NCBI GenBank assembly: GCA_031763025.1
Contig: JASSKH010000001.1
Location: 6,178,024 to 6,242,023 of the forward strand
Length of the DNA: 64,000 bases
Source: Macrocystis pyrifera
Taxonomy: Eukaryota; Sar; Phaeophyceae; Laminariales; Laminariaceae
Direction: 5' to 3'
The number at the start of each line of letters is the position of its first letter. Positions within the stretch are counted from its first letter, which is position 1. Below the pieces are notes generated by a model. That model was not told where the DNA came from and made no database searches. It saw nothing but the letters and a program-made list of their open reading frames with translations. Shown in pieces: positions 1 through 12,114 of the stretch. The position numbers and the translations under genes were made by a program.

Positions 1-350
1 TCGTATCACCTGCCAGTAGCGTCTATGGTCAGGCACCCACGAGGCAGTTACATAGTACCCCCGCTGCTGTCTCTGGAAGTGGCCACACCGGAAAACAAAT
101 CAAGACATTGAAGCTGTCATCCACGTGCAGAGTCCGCCTCACCAGCGGTTTTTTAGTAAGGATGCAACCAATCCTTCATGCCACTCGCCCAACACCTCGC
201 GGCGCTTTGCAAAGCTTGGTGCACGCAATTCCTGCCTGGTCGGTGAAAACCCGACGTGCTCCGTCCCGGGGCATCGTAGGGATGCGAGGGCCTATGGTCA
301 TACGACTACGGTCATGCATGATATCGAGTATACATACACCCCCATCCCTC
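1..350 (+). repeat. Family A repeat, copy 1 (5' truncated by window edge)
   Basis: This copy shares a long ordered set of words with copies near 14.1, 14.9 and 57.0 kb: GAGGCAGTTACATAGTA, CTGTCTCTGGAAGTG, AAGCTGTCATCCA, GGTCGGTGAAAACCCGAC, and an end near ATCGAGTA followed by a C-rich tract. No protein domain is seen in any frame. The family is about 520 bp when complete, so it may be a non-autonomous element. The small reading frames inside it are not conserved between copies. Confidence 0.7.
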
Positions 351-663
351 CCCTTTCCCCCCGGTGGCCTCCCCTGGCGTTTTTTATCTGTCTCGACAAG
401 AAATGCGAGCTATATATCGCTATGGTCCGAAATATAATAACCGCTTGTACACGAACATCAAGATTAACCGGTCCGCATATTTCCGCTCAGAGTGGTGCGA
501 TAGACACCTGCTAAGATTAGGAATATCACGTTTTGGCCATTCTTTCTTTTCTTTTCTGGCTGACGAGGCTCTCCTCAACCGATAAACCGCCCCACTACTG
601 CTGTACGGTCGTATTATAGATAATTCTATTTTTGCGCTGTTGACCTACAGTATGTACCACACT

Positions 664-740
664 GGACGGAAATATAAGAATATTTGGGTCTTCATATTTG
701 TGTGTGAACGATCCTTATGCATCCGCCCAAAAGGGTGTGG
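664..740. repeat. Family E short inverted element
   Basis: Imperfect palindrome with arms resembling GGCGGAAATATAA and its complement TTATATTTCCGCC, enclosing a TCTTCATATT core. Related copies lie at 1728-1812, 3596-3673, 15988-16056 and 53417-53497. The size and arms suggest a very small MITE, but the target duplication is not resolved. Confidence 0.45.
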
Positions 741-799
741 GTCACACGCGTGCGGCTACGACACGAGGGGTGGCACTACTTTTTGGCTGAAACTCTTTC

Positions 800-1145
800 C
801 ACGGCTCGAACAGATCAGATAGATCATGATCTATTAATAGATCATCTACAGACAGATCATCTGCAGTTCCTCGCCTACCTGCCGTTGTAAGAGGTTGTGC
901 AGTATCTATCTGTGCATACAACAGATCCAACCCAGAGAACAAGTCCTATTACGGGGGACCATAGAAAATAGGACCAAATATTGCTAATAAAAATAGTCAA
1001 ATATATAGGTTGTTATGTATACCATAGGTCCCATTAACTATGGACCCCCGTAATAGATCAGACAGATTATACGGGTCCCACCCGATAACATGAGCTAGAC
1101 CATAGATCTGTCTTGAAGGACCTAGATCATGAACTGTGAGAAATC
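800..1145 (+). repeat. Family D GATC-rich element, interrupted by a family B MITE
   Basis: Rich in AGATCAGATAGATC words. It shares CCTGCCGTT, GTGCAG...ATCT, AGATCTAGATCATGAA and TCGATGATCTGTAGATGAT-like segments with copies near 11.5, 15.7, 16.1, 19.4, 53.3 and 63.6 kb. A complete family B copy (948-1054) sits inside it, so B arrived later. No coding potential is seen. Confidence 0.55.
948..1054 (+). mobile_element. Family B MITE, copy 1
   Basis: Terminal inverted repeats TTACGGGGGACCATAG / CTATGGACCCCCGTAA flanked by TA, with the AT-rich interior typical of the family (AAATATTG ... ATATATAGG ... ACCATAGGTCC). It is too short to encode a transposase. Confidence 0.85.
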
Positions 1146-1727
1146 GACGACCCCCGCCCGAGATACGAAAGTTTCTGACTGACCAGGCTGCTCAACAGCG
1201 GAACTACACCCCGCCCCACAATCGTTTTTATCTAGGATTATTTACCGCTGTATACCTATATATAGAGGTCAGACGCGTGTAGCTACGAGGTGAGGGGTAG
1301 CGCTAGTTTCTGCCGTTTCAAGGCGAATAGTCCAGATCGACGGGGCCCTTTTTGCCTTGGAAGGCATGTTTCTGACTATTAATAGTGGGGCTTCTTAACG
1401 GCAACGAGGAACTACAGTAACTTACTCGGTGTCCCAATTGTGTTGCACAACGTATTTTGTTAGCACCTGAGGTCATGGGGTTATTGGCTACAAGTTTGAG
1501 TCTACCACTTTGACCGGCAATGTAAGCTACGTTTTACATGCACAACATAGTCTGAACGGGGTTTATATTCTCGTTCAGAGCGGTCAATATTCTCTCCGCG
1601 TCAGCCCTGGGCGACTCACTATTATTGATAGTAGTATGGAGCTACCCCTACAAGGCAAACAAACACGTGTCGTTTTCGTCGGGTTTTGCCCTCTCATTTT
1701 TTCTCTAAAGTCAAGGTGGGGTATACA

Positions 1728-1812
1728 TACCACTCTGGGCTGGGCGAAAATATAAGAAACGTTTCGTATTCATATTAATGAGCAAACGACTCTTATATTC
1801 CTGCCCAGAGCA
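1728..1812. repeat. Family E short inverted element
   Basis: Arms GGGCGAAAATATAAGAA and its near-complement ending CTTATATTCCTGCCC enclose TTCATATTAATGA. This is the same layout as the copy near 16.0 kb. Confidence 0.5.
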
Positions 1813-2854
1813 GTACCGTATCACACTGGGTGATAAGATAACACACCCCCTGGGACGAATTTCAGACCCGGTTTCCTCCAAAACATGCGGGGCATACACA
1901 ACGAAAATTGTGGCTTTGTGTTATACGGTTGAGATTGGGAAGGCGATTGGTCAACCTTTCATCAACCCAATAGCCCAACGGACTAAGACCTCAATTTATG
2001 GCATCATCAGCAGGACCTGAGTCGTTGGTCCTGAGCTCGAATCTCACGTCCACCATGAACACGTTTTTTTTTTTTTTTTATAGAAAAGTGAATTTCCTCA
2101 TGTCCAGAATCTGAAAAAATACGTCTGGATCCCCAAAAATTGGAACCGCGTGTAGGTGGCACGTCGACCCGTATATCCGGTCCGTTCCGGGGGGGTAGAG
2201 TGTTACAAGGCTTAGATTGGGTAGGCGACTGCTCAACCCTTTACCAGCAGCCCAACGGACTAAGCCCTTAACCTTTGGAAATATTTCGTCGAGCAGGTTG
2301 TATCTAGTCGCATCATCGCTGGTCGTACTCAGTACGCCCTCCCCGTTGTCCAGAAACCCAGCTTTGAAAATCGTCCGAGAGGGGGTGTGTTATCTTATCA
2401 CCCTAGTTTGATAAAAATAGTGTGATGCGGTATACGTACAGTTTCTCGAGTGAGAGTCAAGCCTCAGAAAAATATCAGGTAGGTGCACATCTATCGAAGC
2501 GTTGTGTGCAAAAGGGGTCGTAGCTCTTCTTTTTTTTTGCCCAAACTGTTTGTACCGCGCTTGCCATACGACAAGTCAATTGTGCAGGACGAGTTTTATT
2601 TTGCGTTGATCACCCATGAAAACCTTCCCCCCGAAAAATCATCGTTTTTGTATCCTTACTCCCCATTCCGCGTTTTCGTATCTTATTACAGCAAGTGCCG
2701 GTTACTCTCTATAGTGCCGGTTGGGTAGAGCCGGTTGCCTGCTATAGTTAAGTGCCTGTGAAATTGCTTGGCACAGACAGATGGGGTTGACCAGTGTGCG
2801 GAGTAGTTAGTGCCGGTTGCCGCTGTTGTGCCGTTTTTTTTTTTTTTCTTTTAT

Positions 2855-3048
2855 ATTCAGTTTGACTTCCCAGGTCAACCCGTAGGAGGTTTCACCCTCA
2901 GCGATCTTCTGGCTGGACAGGTCGTGGTCACAGTTGTCGTCACTTCTCCCCCCCGGAATAAACATGCCTTCATTTTTCATCGCGCGCGTGAAGGTTCATT
3001 TCAGCATTCCCACTGCTCGCCGATTTTCATCGAAGGTTGCTACAAATA
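2855..3048 (+). repeat. Family H repeat, copy 1
   Basis: Shares an ordered ~190-bp block with 49655-49818: CCCGTAGGAGGTTT, ACCCTCAGCGATCTTCTGG, TGGTCACAG.TGTCGT, TTCTCCC.CCCGG and GTTCAGCATTCC.ACTGCTCG. It has no clear reading frame and looks like a non-autonomous interspersed repeat. Confidence 0.6.
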
Positions 3049-3595
3049 GCGCCGGCATTGTCGGCTGGTGCATACCGCAACCACTGTTAGAGGACCACTG
3101 ACAGTACCTACAGCAGTGACATTACCATCGTTTTCGCACCTTATTCCCTATAACCGCGACGTCGTGACCCGACCGCGGCGACGGTGGCCGGCCGCTGGTC
3201 TGAAGCCTGACCCATCGCCCCATCGTCCTCGCCTTGCACTTCTTGTGCTTCCCCGCACATTCAGCACAGGTCATAGTCGAGCATTTCCCCCCATGCTGTT
3301 ACCCATAGGGTTCCCTCCGGCGGCTGCTGACGCGGACACCGCCCCACCGTCTACGTACGTACGTACGTTCGTTCGTACACCGCGGCGTCAAGAGGTAGTG
3401 TGAGGCAAAAAACAACGTCAAGAGTAAAGGAAACTGGTCAAAATAGCAAGAGAAGCACTTTAAGAGTAGGGGAAAACGCGCGAACCAACTATTACGAGGT
3501 GATCAGAAGTAATCAGGACCAACGATGGTCCCGAAACGATGGTCCCGAAAACAACATACCTGGTATATATACAGCAATACGTCCCTACAATACCA

Positions 3596-3673
3596 ACTTG
3601 GGGCGCAAGTAGAAGGAGCGTGTATACATCAGTATGAATACCCAACGGTTCTTATATTTCCGTCCAGATTACC
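3596..3673. repeat. Family E short inverted element (diverged)
   Basis: The right arm CTTATATTTCCGTCCAGA and a TATGAATACC core resemble the other family E copies. The left arm is degraded. Confidence 0.35.
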
Positions 3674-3897
3674 ATGTTTACACATCATATTAGATTATGA
3701 TTGTTATGGTCCCCCGTAATAATGGAAGATCGTGCTCCATTTCGAAAGAGGCATAGCCATCAGCCGTCGACGTTAAAGTCATGTGACCGTCGCCCTCCCC
3801 CTCCCCCTCCCCCCCCCCCCCCCCCTCTGATACGTAGCGAACGACCAGGACAACGAAAAAATCAGTGTTATCAATCGCCCATATGAACGAGCAAGCA

Positions 3898-4010
3898 GCG
3901 TTTAGCCCTTTTCGGCGTGCAGTCCCGTCTGGGGGACAAACTACTTCAAATTTGAGTGTTTTGTCGCCAAAAACGGGGCTGCAATTTGCGCTAAAAGCGC
4001 TAAAGGCGTT
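3898..4010. repeat. Family C inverted repeat element
   Basis: Arms GCAGTCCCGTCTGGGGGACAA and TTTGTCGCCAAAAACGGGGC flank CTTCAAATTTGAGTG. This is the same plan as copies near 24.5, 25.1 and 52.6 kb (CCCTTTTAGAACTGCAGTCC ... GGACTGCA.T.CTAAAAGGG). No coding content is seen. Confidence 0.6.
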
Positions 4011-4325
4011 AGGGGTGGGGTCGTGTTGCACCCATGCCGTGTGTACGGACTCCTTGCACTGCTGCTGCTGCTGATGTGAGTAACTCGGACACATGCTATT
4101 TTTTAATCACCATCCCCCGTGAATGACACAGTGGCCACAATGGTTGCTGTAACCGTCACTTTTTTTTTTTAACCATCGTCTCTTCCCTCTCAAGCCCCCA
4201 AGAGGGCCGGCCAGAAGAAATAAAATATCCTTTTGACTTCGATGAACACGCGCACAGACATCAGCTATTCATAATGGTCTATATATAACTTGAAAACAGT
4301 ATGGGCCCGCCAACAAGAAACTGCC

Positions 4326-4440
4326 ATTACGGGGAACCATAGTAAATAGAACCAAATATTGTTAGTAAAAATAGGTAAATATATAGGTATTTATGTATAC
4401 CATAGGTCCTACCAGGTATTAACTATGGACCCCCGTAATA
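4326..4440 (+). mobile_element. Family B MITE, copy 2, carrying a 7-bp TA micro-insertion
   Basis: A full-length family B element. Where other copies read GGTCCTATTAAC, this one reads GGTCCTA-CCAGGTA-TTAAC. That is a CCAGG insertion at a TA with the TA duplicated (4410-4418), one of the direct cases used in the micro-insertion finding. Confidence 0.85.
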
Positions 4441-4578
4441 CCTGGTACCGGTATAATCTAAGCAAGCCTTGAGAACCATATTGTGACATCATCCTCCAAC
4501 AACCTTGAGCAAAGGCTGTTGAATACCAGGTGCCAGATAGGATTAGCGCAGCGCTCGCCGCAGAACACGATTTTCTTC

Positions 4579-4685
4579 GTACGGGGGAATATATACTAAT
4601 CAGAGCCAAATATTATCAGTAAAAATCCTCGAATAAATAGATTTTTGTATACATGATGGGTACTGATTGCTTTGACACCCCATAA
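4579..4685 (+). mobile_element. Family B MITE, copy 3 (degenerate)
   Basis: The left end TACGGGGGA, the interior CAAATATTATCAGTAAAAAT and the right end CCCCATAAT are recognisable, but much of the right half has drifted. Confidence 0.5.
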
Positions 4686-6454
4686 TAGCGTCTCCCTAAA
4701 AAAGGGAGCCTTGCGTTTTTATTGTTAATATTAATATTAAATATGGTAGTAGGTTCTCTCGTTCGCGGGGCCTTACACTGTACTCGTGCACACGAAGACC
4801 ATCAAGAGGGAAATACGTGCGGTGGATAGAAATAGCAGCGTGTCACCCTGGATATCCAGAAGAAAACGTGTTGATGTACTCGTATTCCATACCACCGGTA
4901 CGAGCACAGACAGCACCATAACTTACGTACAGCAGTAAGTACGTGCTCGTAGTGCGCGTACATACTCAGTCGCACACATCAGTTTGGATGGCAATTTAAG
5001 GGTCGTTGGCGCAGAAATATCGAGACAGTATGGTCCTAAAATTTCAGTCCAAAGTGGCTTGTAAGCAAGTTATGCGTACCGTCGTACATAGCGTGTATTT
5101 ATTTATAGCCGACGAAAGGCAAGTCGGGGCAGAAGCAAGCATCTTCTCTGGAACGATTGACGCTACGAGTACGTGTCTTCCTCGCATATTTCTACCGTAG
5201 TTGGTTCGATAGAAATGCTCGTAGTAAGGATTGCCGTGCTGTTGTTGCTTGCGCTACACTTAAGGATCGGTGGGAGTGTGAGCGCATGTACTCCAGTACG
5301 AGTATTTGATAACAGGTACGAGTATGGGACAAAGAAGGCCCTATGTACCAGGTATATAGATAGAGTCAGCCATTACATACTCGTAAACCTTTTGATAAAA
5401 AATGTCAAAAGGCGATTCGAATTTTCCAACGCCGACACAAGCGAGCTACAGCAGTTCAGACCATCTACAACGCCACCACAGGACACTTGACCATAGCGGT
5501 CACTGCGATCGAGCATGCTGGTGCACGAAAGCTCGCTCGCGAGCCTTCTGTGTCGGACATGCAAGAACGTGTGTCTTGGTACGATGTTATTGATTGTCCC
5601 GGTTCGACCAGTAAAGAAGGGTCTGATACCAGCATAAGCCCCGTCCTGGCAAAGCAAGCCCAGCGTACAGCGGCCTCGACCGGCACCAGTCTCCCTCAGG
5701 GAGCCCCGCTACACTCCCGGAAGCCCAATAAATCAGGCGGTTTGGGTTGGGGCGAGAGGCGCCGCCAGGATTACCGCGGCGCCAAAGCCTCGAGGCCCTC
5801 TCTGTCCCTAGGGAGGAACGTCAACCTAAAACCTGCGTCGTCCCCATTGTGCTGCCTCAACGTTCCATCTCAATTATCATTGCTCACCAAAATATCGATG
5901 AACGCCAGCTTATAAAAGTGCGTCTGCCTCCCGTCCTCGCTTGAGCAGTACAGCCAGGCAGCAGTAGCGCCAAGTGTTGGGGTGCCTGCTGTTGTTCCTT
6001 GTGGCAAGTCGTGTGTTGTGGTAGCGCCGATCGTATAGGACCTGGCCAAAGCAAGTGATGATCAGATGTAGACCCAACGACCCACAGCCCAACGACCAAA
6101 CCTTCCGGAGAGATTTTTATGTGCCGGTTCGCGGTGTGTGTTACACCGCGTTTTGATTATTGCACCGCATGTTTCCCTTCGACATCTTGTAGATCTTGAA
6201 CATACGTACTCGCTTGATGGCTCTCGATCATGATGCGATGATGCTGTCATGTGATGGATGATCGTAGCGAGTGGGCTCGCGGAGTCACGTCTCGCCGAGT
6301 CGTGATACCTGCTTGTTAGGTGGCTTGGCATACGCATTCGACAACTACAATGACGTATTTCAATTTTTTTTTTTAAATTCTGTGCACCACAGACTATGCG
6401 TATCTTGTATCTTGGTACCTGAGTACGAAAATATACAGCAGTTCCTGGATGGCT

Positions 6455-7640
6455 GACGGTGTATATTTTTTTATAATTTTTCGGTTTATCACAATAATTT
6501 TTTTATAAATTTTGAAACAGCTGTGAGTTTGTAAAATTAGGTAAAAATGGAATATAGACGAGGCGTATTACGCAGCTTGCAAAGTTGAGTATCAACTATT
6601 TAATCAGTCGAACTCACAGCTGACGTATTTCAAAAATTTATAAAAAAAAATTGAAATAAGGGAGCCGCTGGCCTATAACTTTGACAAGGAATCACATATA
6701 GAATACGCGCGCTCGGTTTATCACAATAATGTAAAATTCAGTAAAAATGGAATATAGACGAGGCGTATTACGCAGCTTGCAAAGTTGAGTATCAACTATT
6801 TAATCAGTCGAACTCACAGCTGACGTATTTCAAAATTTATAAAAAAAAAAAAAAAACGTCAGCTGTGAGTTCGACTGATTAAATAGTTGATACTCAACTT
6901 TGCAAGCTGCGTAATACGCCTCGTCTATATTCCATTTTTACCTAATTTTACACGTACTGCTGTGTGATAAACCGAACGCGCGTATGCTATATGTGATTCC
7001 TTGTCAAAGATATAGGCCAGCGGCTCCCCTGGATGCTGCCCAGGTCAACAGGACAATTTAAACTAATCATTCTGCGCACTGATACTATATAACCCGAACA
7101 AGGGATCTTGAAAATATTTGTGAAATGCAAAGGTTTCAACATGTTGCAACATCATATCAATATCCCTTGTTCGGGTCATATAGTATCAGTGCGCAGAATG
7201 ATTAGTTTAAATTGTCCTGTTGACCCGGGCAGCATCCAGGGGAGCCGCTGGCCTATATCTTTGACAAGGAATCACATATAGAATACGCGCGCTCGGTTTA
7301 TCACAATAATTGTAAAATTAGGTAAAAATGGAATATAGACGAGGCGTATTACGCAGCTTGCAAAGTTGAGTATCAAAAATATTTAATCAGTCGAACTCAC
7401 AGCTGACGTATTTCAAAATTTATAAAAAAAAAATATTGTGATAAACCGAGCTCGCGTATTCTATATGTGATTCCTTGTCAAAGATATAGGCCAGCGGCTC
7501 CCCTGGATGCTGCCCGGGTCAACAGGACAATTTTAACTAATCATTCTGCGCACTGATACTATATAACCCGAACAAGGGATATTGATATGATGTTGCAACA
7601 TGTTGAAACCTTTGCATTTCACAAATATTTATAGATTGAT
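6455..7640. repeat. Family F composite foldback of alternating inverted repeats
   Basis: Four sub-blocks recur in alternating orientation. X starts GTAAAATTAGGTAAAAATGG and ends in A-runs. Y is GGGAGCCGCTGGCC ... GGTTTATCACAATAAT. Z is CTGGATGCTGCCC ... CCCGAACAAGGGAT. W is the TTGCAACATGTTGAAACC segment. By eye the order is X+ Y+ X+ / X- Y- Z- / loop W / Z+ Y+ X+ / Y- Z- W. This gives palindromes centred near 6850 and 7135, plus a Y-Z inverted pair around 7430. No transposase frame is seen. A related X fragment lies at 57838-57890, itself inside another small inverted repeat. Confidence 0.8.
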
Positions 7641-8211
7641 TGAACGTTGTTTGTATATATAACGACACATCGATCCACGAAGGTTATGTTCCAGGTGTGA
7701 GTGCCACCAACTGCCAGACAGTCAGTGTGCATATAAGCAGTGCTTGATGCTGTGATACGAGTATGTCCGACGAGTTACATACACTAGCTGCGTGGTGCAT
7801 TATTTTTACAGGATAACATCGGTCGCGCTCGTTCTATCGTGCACGACATGATACTTCGTATGCTACCCTGTGAGGGCGCTGGTGCCCCATCTGGATGCGT
7901 ACACGAGGGCCATATTATTACGACGGAATACGAGTCTCGAGCCTCTCTATGATGTATGGCCAGAGAGCGCACGTACAGGCAGTACACGATACAGGTACGT
8001 ACCAGTGGCACACCCTACGTACCACTGAAGCCCTCCTATATAAGAGCCCGCCGAGGAAAATATTTGTTTCAGCAGTGTACATGTCATATCCCGCCATAGA
8101 TAGTGCGAAGGTGCAGCCAGCCGGGCAAGCAACGTCATATCATGCAGTATCGCCCTGACGCCACAGCACGTGTCGTACAGCAGTAGCGTAAAGGACAGGC
8201 AGGACACCAAA

Positions 8212-8300
8212 CAAGAAACAGGAAATCTGATCCGGGCCGGATTTCTTATTTGAGAACGGGTGCGTTCTACACAAACTTCAGTACTGTTTGATGATTACCG
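8212..8300 (+). repeat. Family G unit (isolated)
   Basis: AAGAAACAGGAAAT ... ATTTCTTATTTGAGAACGGGTGCGTTCTACAC...TTCAGT matches the repeated unit of the 48-50 kb array (TTTCTC.TTTGAGAACGGGTGCCTTCT...TTCAG). Confidence 0.45.
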
Positions 8301-8792
8301 AATTCCTTATACCAGGATGCCTGCCTTTCTTATTGCTCGTTTTATTATCTTGAAGATGTCCTGGCAGTGTATACAAGAGAAACACATGTATATACTGAAA
8401 ATAGAGTTGGACGTACCCTGTCTGGCAGAAAATTTCGAGCCCGACCTAAAGCCAAAGATTCTTGCGCGGTCTCACATACTGTAGTAGCTCCAACAGTAGG
8501 GGAGTGTCATCCCCAACTCTAGCAAGCAGTCGCGGCTCCTTCGTGGTGTATTAATTGACGCTGTGATAGTCATGTTGTCTTCTTTTTCTTCCCGAAAGTG
8601 CTACAAGGGTTGCTAAAGTTTTGCTCGCCGCTGACCGACTGGTTCGATTGCAACGTTTTTCACCAACAGGTGTTTCACTTTAACCGCGGCGGCAGCGGGC
8701 GAGCTCTTCCTCCAAAGGGGAGTCGTGCATCAACAACTCAGACAAAAATAAGATGGCATGAAAGCACCACCCAGGAAAAGCCAAAAGCTATG

Positions 8793-8892
8793 CGTGGGAC
8801 CATAGTAAATAGGACTTACGGTATAGACAAAAACCTATATATTTCTCTATTGTTACCAACAATATTTGGTCCTATTTACTATGGTCCCCCGA
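8793..8892 (-). mobile_element. Family B MITE, copy 4
   Basis: Interior in reverse orientation (GGACTTACGGTATA ... CAACAATATTTGGTCC) with right end ACTATGGTCCCCCG. The left terminal bases are eroded. Confidence 0.75.
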
Positions 8893-9584
8893 CGAAAAGT
8901 CGTCCATGAACGCCGAAATTAAGATCGTATACATACAGTAGTTTACCACCAAACAAAAAATAAAAGTCATCCATCAATGTGATACACATACAGAACCAGC
9001 CAAAAGCCGGCACCAGCAAAAGCCAACGCCAGCATGAGAACCAGCGAAAGGCAGCACCATCAAACGTCAGCAAAACGGGCGAACAGATACCAGCCTGCCG
9101 GTACTCACAGGAAGCATCAAAAGCAAGTAAAATATCGACAAATACCAGTCTGTAGACTATACATCCACCAGGTACACAGTAGTACCTGGTAGCACATAGC
9201 CAACCAATGCCAGTAAAAAGCCAGCACAAAACAGAACGCAAAAACCATCGAAAGCCAGCAGGACATGCAAAACTGTTTTTTTTCGCGCGTGAGCGCGGGT
9301 AACAACGCCTCGTATCCCCTATAGAACCTCACTCGTGCTTTTGGAGACACGTTGCTTGGAATTGGAGTTGAACAATGTTTTGCGGCGGCGGTGTAAGGGA
9401 TACGTCGACTTTACCATAAACTGGTGGGGTATCGTAAAAAAATGCTGTAGGTCGACTTTTGACGTCGGCGGGGGCTGACCTTCTGTTTCCCTTAATATAA
9501 ACAAGCGAAAGCTGGAACACCGGACGAACGACAAAACCAGCGGTGTCGATTCCGTTCTTGGCCGTCACCACTACCATACTATTC

Positions 9585-9785
9585 TTAGTATCATATATCG
9601 AAAGATAGTCGAGTTCGATACGATATCGATACAAGGAAAAAAAAAAATACGATACGATTTCGATATCTGATATTTGAATTAATAGATTGAAGCTTTCGTT
9701 CATCATCCGTAGAAAAAACACGAGGAATGGCAGTGGATGGAGGGAAAACACGTTTGATACGGTACAGTACATCGAAATCGCGATT
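9585..9785. repeat. Family I CGATACGAT-rich element
   Basis: Dense in GAGTTCGATACGATA, TTCGATAT and AAGCTTTCGTTCA words. The word order is shared with 17003-17085, 17625-17860, 31775-31965 and 34525-34790. No coding potential is seen. It lies just downstream of the DUF3228 gene. Confidence 0.5.
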
Positions 9786-9894
9786 AACCTGTGCCAACCC
9801 TGACAAAGGACGTCGGGACACAAGAGGCCTCCAATCCCGATCGCGCTACGAACGGTCCCTCAAAACAGGGGCTACCTCCTGTCCCGGGACAGTC

Positions 9895-10133
9895 TCATTT
9901 AATCGGCGCGTGGTTCCTCCAGAAGTCAACGCTCTCGGTATACTTCTGCCGGTCTAAGGCAACGCCCGACCCCCCCTCCTCCTTCCCAAGCGCGTTTCTC
10001 ATCATCGTGATAGGCTGCATGGGGATCTCGTGGTCGACGTCTTGCGATTTTACGGAGATTATCCCCCAGGGGGGCGTCCGATTCCGTCTCCTTCTTCCCC
10101 ATCGCCGCGGTTTCTTTTCGGATCTGTTCTCGG
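9895..10133 (-). CDS. DUF3228 gene, exon 6 (last, with +1 frameshift)
   Basis: Acceptor CGTAG|C. It begins REQIRKETAAMG, and the frame shifts at the C6 run (10069-10074, written as G6 on the plus strand). Beyond it the family frame resumes with WGII, PMQPITMMRNALG, EEGGSG and a TGA at 9897-9895. Without the extra base the exon is 238 nt and the protein closes correctly. Confidence 0.75.
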
Positions 10134-11830
10134 CTACGCGGAAAATTGGTTTTCAACGAAAAGGGGCGGCGGCGGAGGCCGGAGGGGGGAGGGGGGGGGG
10201 TGTACTCATTATCATGCATGGCCGTAGTCGTACGACCATAGACCCTCGCATCCCTACAATGTTGGGACGGAGCACGTCGGGTTTTCACCGACCAGGCAGA
10301 CATTGCTTGCACCAAGCGCGAAGCGCCGTGGGGGGGGGGGGGGGTGAGCATGCGCTATTCTACGTAGTCCACAGAGTACTTTCCTCTCACAGACCAAATT
10401 TCCGGATCGGTTTTCGGCTACACAGACAACTATTCGTTACCGCAACAGGAGGTGGTGGGGGGGGGCGGGGGTGGGGGGGGGGGGGTGCGGGTGTATGTGC
10501 TCATGTCATGCATGGTCGTAGTCGTATGACCATAGACCCTCGCATACCTACAACGCCGGGACGGAGCACGCCAGGTTTTCAACGGCCAGGCAGACATTGC
10601 TTGCGCCAAGCTTTGCGAAGCGCCGTGGGGTGTGCAGAGAGTCGAAAGGAGGTGGGAGGGTGGGGTATACCCATGTAATGCATGGTCATACTCGTATGAC
10701 CATATCGGTAGACCCTCGCATGCCTACAGTGCCGGGACGGAGCAAGCCTGGTTTTCGTACACCTTGGTGTCCGAGTTCCAATGCAAGCACTCATACGACA
10801 CGGGCGGGAGATACTGTAGTCCTTCCCACCCGCGCTTCTCGGCGCTCAAGCAGCTCGCAGGCGGCTGATAAACGCCAAAACCAAAGTTATCATTGCTTAG
10901 GTCGCTATCTTGACCAATCAAATGGGGGACGCGCTCCGAGCGTACCGTCTTTATTCGAGGCGAAGTCAACCATGGAAGAAAGGGCTACAGTCATCTCTCT
11001 CGCGAACAAAAAAAAAGCAAGGCACGAAACGTGGTGGGGGGGGGGGCGAAAACCTCCTATTACGGAGGGACATAGTTAATAGGACCAAATATTGCTAGTA
11101 AAAATAGGGAAATATATAGTGTTTTGTGTGCACCGTAGGTCCTATTTACTATGGTCCCCCGTAATATGTGACTTGCGGTTGTGAGGTACGACTACTGTAG
11201 GAAGGAGAGAGAAAAGACGGGCAAAGATGGTAGATGGGATGAGAAAAAAAAAAGAAGTGTACTCTGCCGAAAAAAAATATCCCCGTTGTAGGAATTCAAG
11301 CCTCCCCTCATACCTGTACAGAATAATGTCCAGAAACTTGGCCTCCTTCGTTTGCACCGAACCGGCTTCAAACCATCGCGACAAAACCGGCAGCTCCTGT
11401 GCAGGATTGCAGGACGTGGCGCAGATCATTTCACACTTCGAACAACCGTTGTGAGGATGTGGGTGCAGCATTGTCCGTATAGGGCAGATAGATCCAACCC
11501 AGGAAAAACATGTGCCGCAGTAGATCATGCAGATTAGACGGTTCCCGCTCGCCAACATGAGCTAGATCTGCCTTGAAAGATCTAGATCATAAACCATGGG
11601 AATCGATGATCTGTAGATAATCTGTCCGAGGCGTGCCGCAATTGCGTCGGCGCCGTAGATGTAATATTATCGCTATACATCCCTATACTTTTAGATCGCG
11701 CTTGATGGCGTTATATCGTGGAAATAGGAAATTCCTGTTCAAAAGTGGCGCTGCGATTACCGGCAGGCATCCTACTACCACCATTTATACGGTCATACTA
11801 ATGCTACTACTACTACTACTACTACTGCTG

Positions 11831-11871
<41 letters not shown>

Positions 11872-12077
11872 GCTACTGCTACTGCTACTGCTACTACTAC
11901 TACTGCTACTGCTACTAGTAGTACTAGTACTAGTACTACTACTACTACTACTAGTACTAGTACTAGACTAGTACTAGTACTAGTACTAGTACTAGTACTA
12001 GTACTAGTACTACTACTACTACTACCACCACTACTACTACCACTACTACTACTAGTACTAGTACTACTACTACTACT

Positions 12078-12114
<37 letters not shown>

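Larger units (their letters stand above)
1..9894. other. Region without a recognised gene
   Basis: I found no exon chain on either strand in this stretch. Its longest reading frames are short, lack family motifs and often lie in repeats. Named repeats are listed separately (A, B, C, D, E, F, G, H, I). The 5480-5950 part is more GC-rich and carries a TATAAAAG word at 5911, but no gene could be attached to it. Confidence 0.5.

Noticed and set aside
5487..5944. Overlapping GC-rich frames and a TATAAAAG word at 5911
   Set aside because: No domain, no exon chain, and frames differ in composition from real exons. The TATA-like word has no gene to serve.
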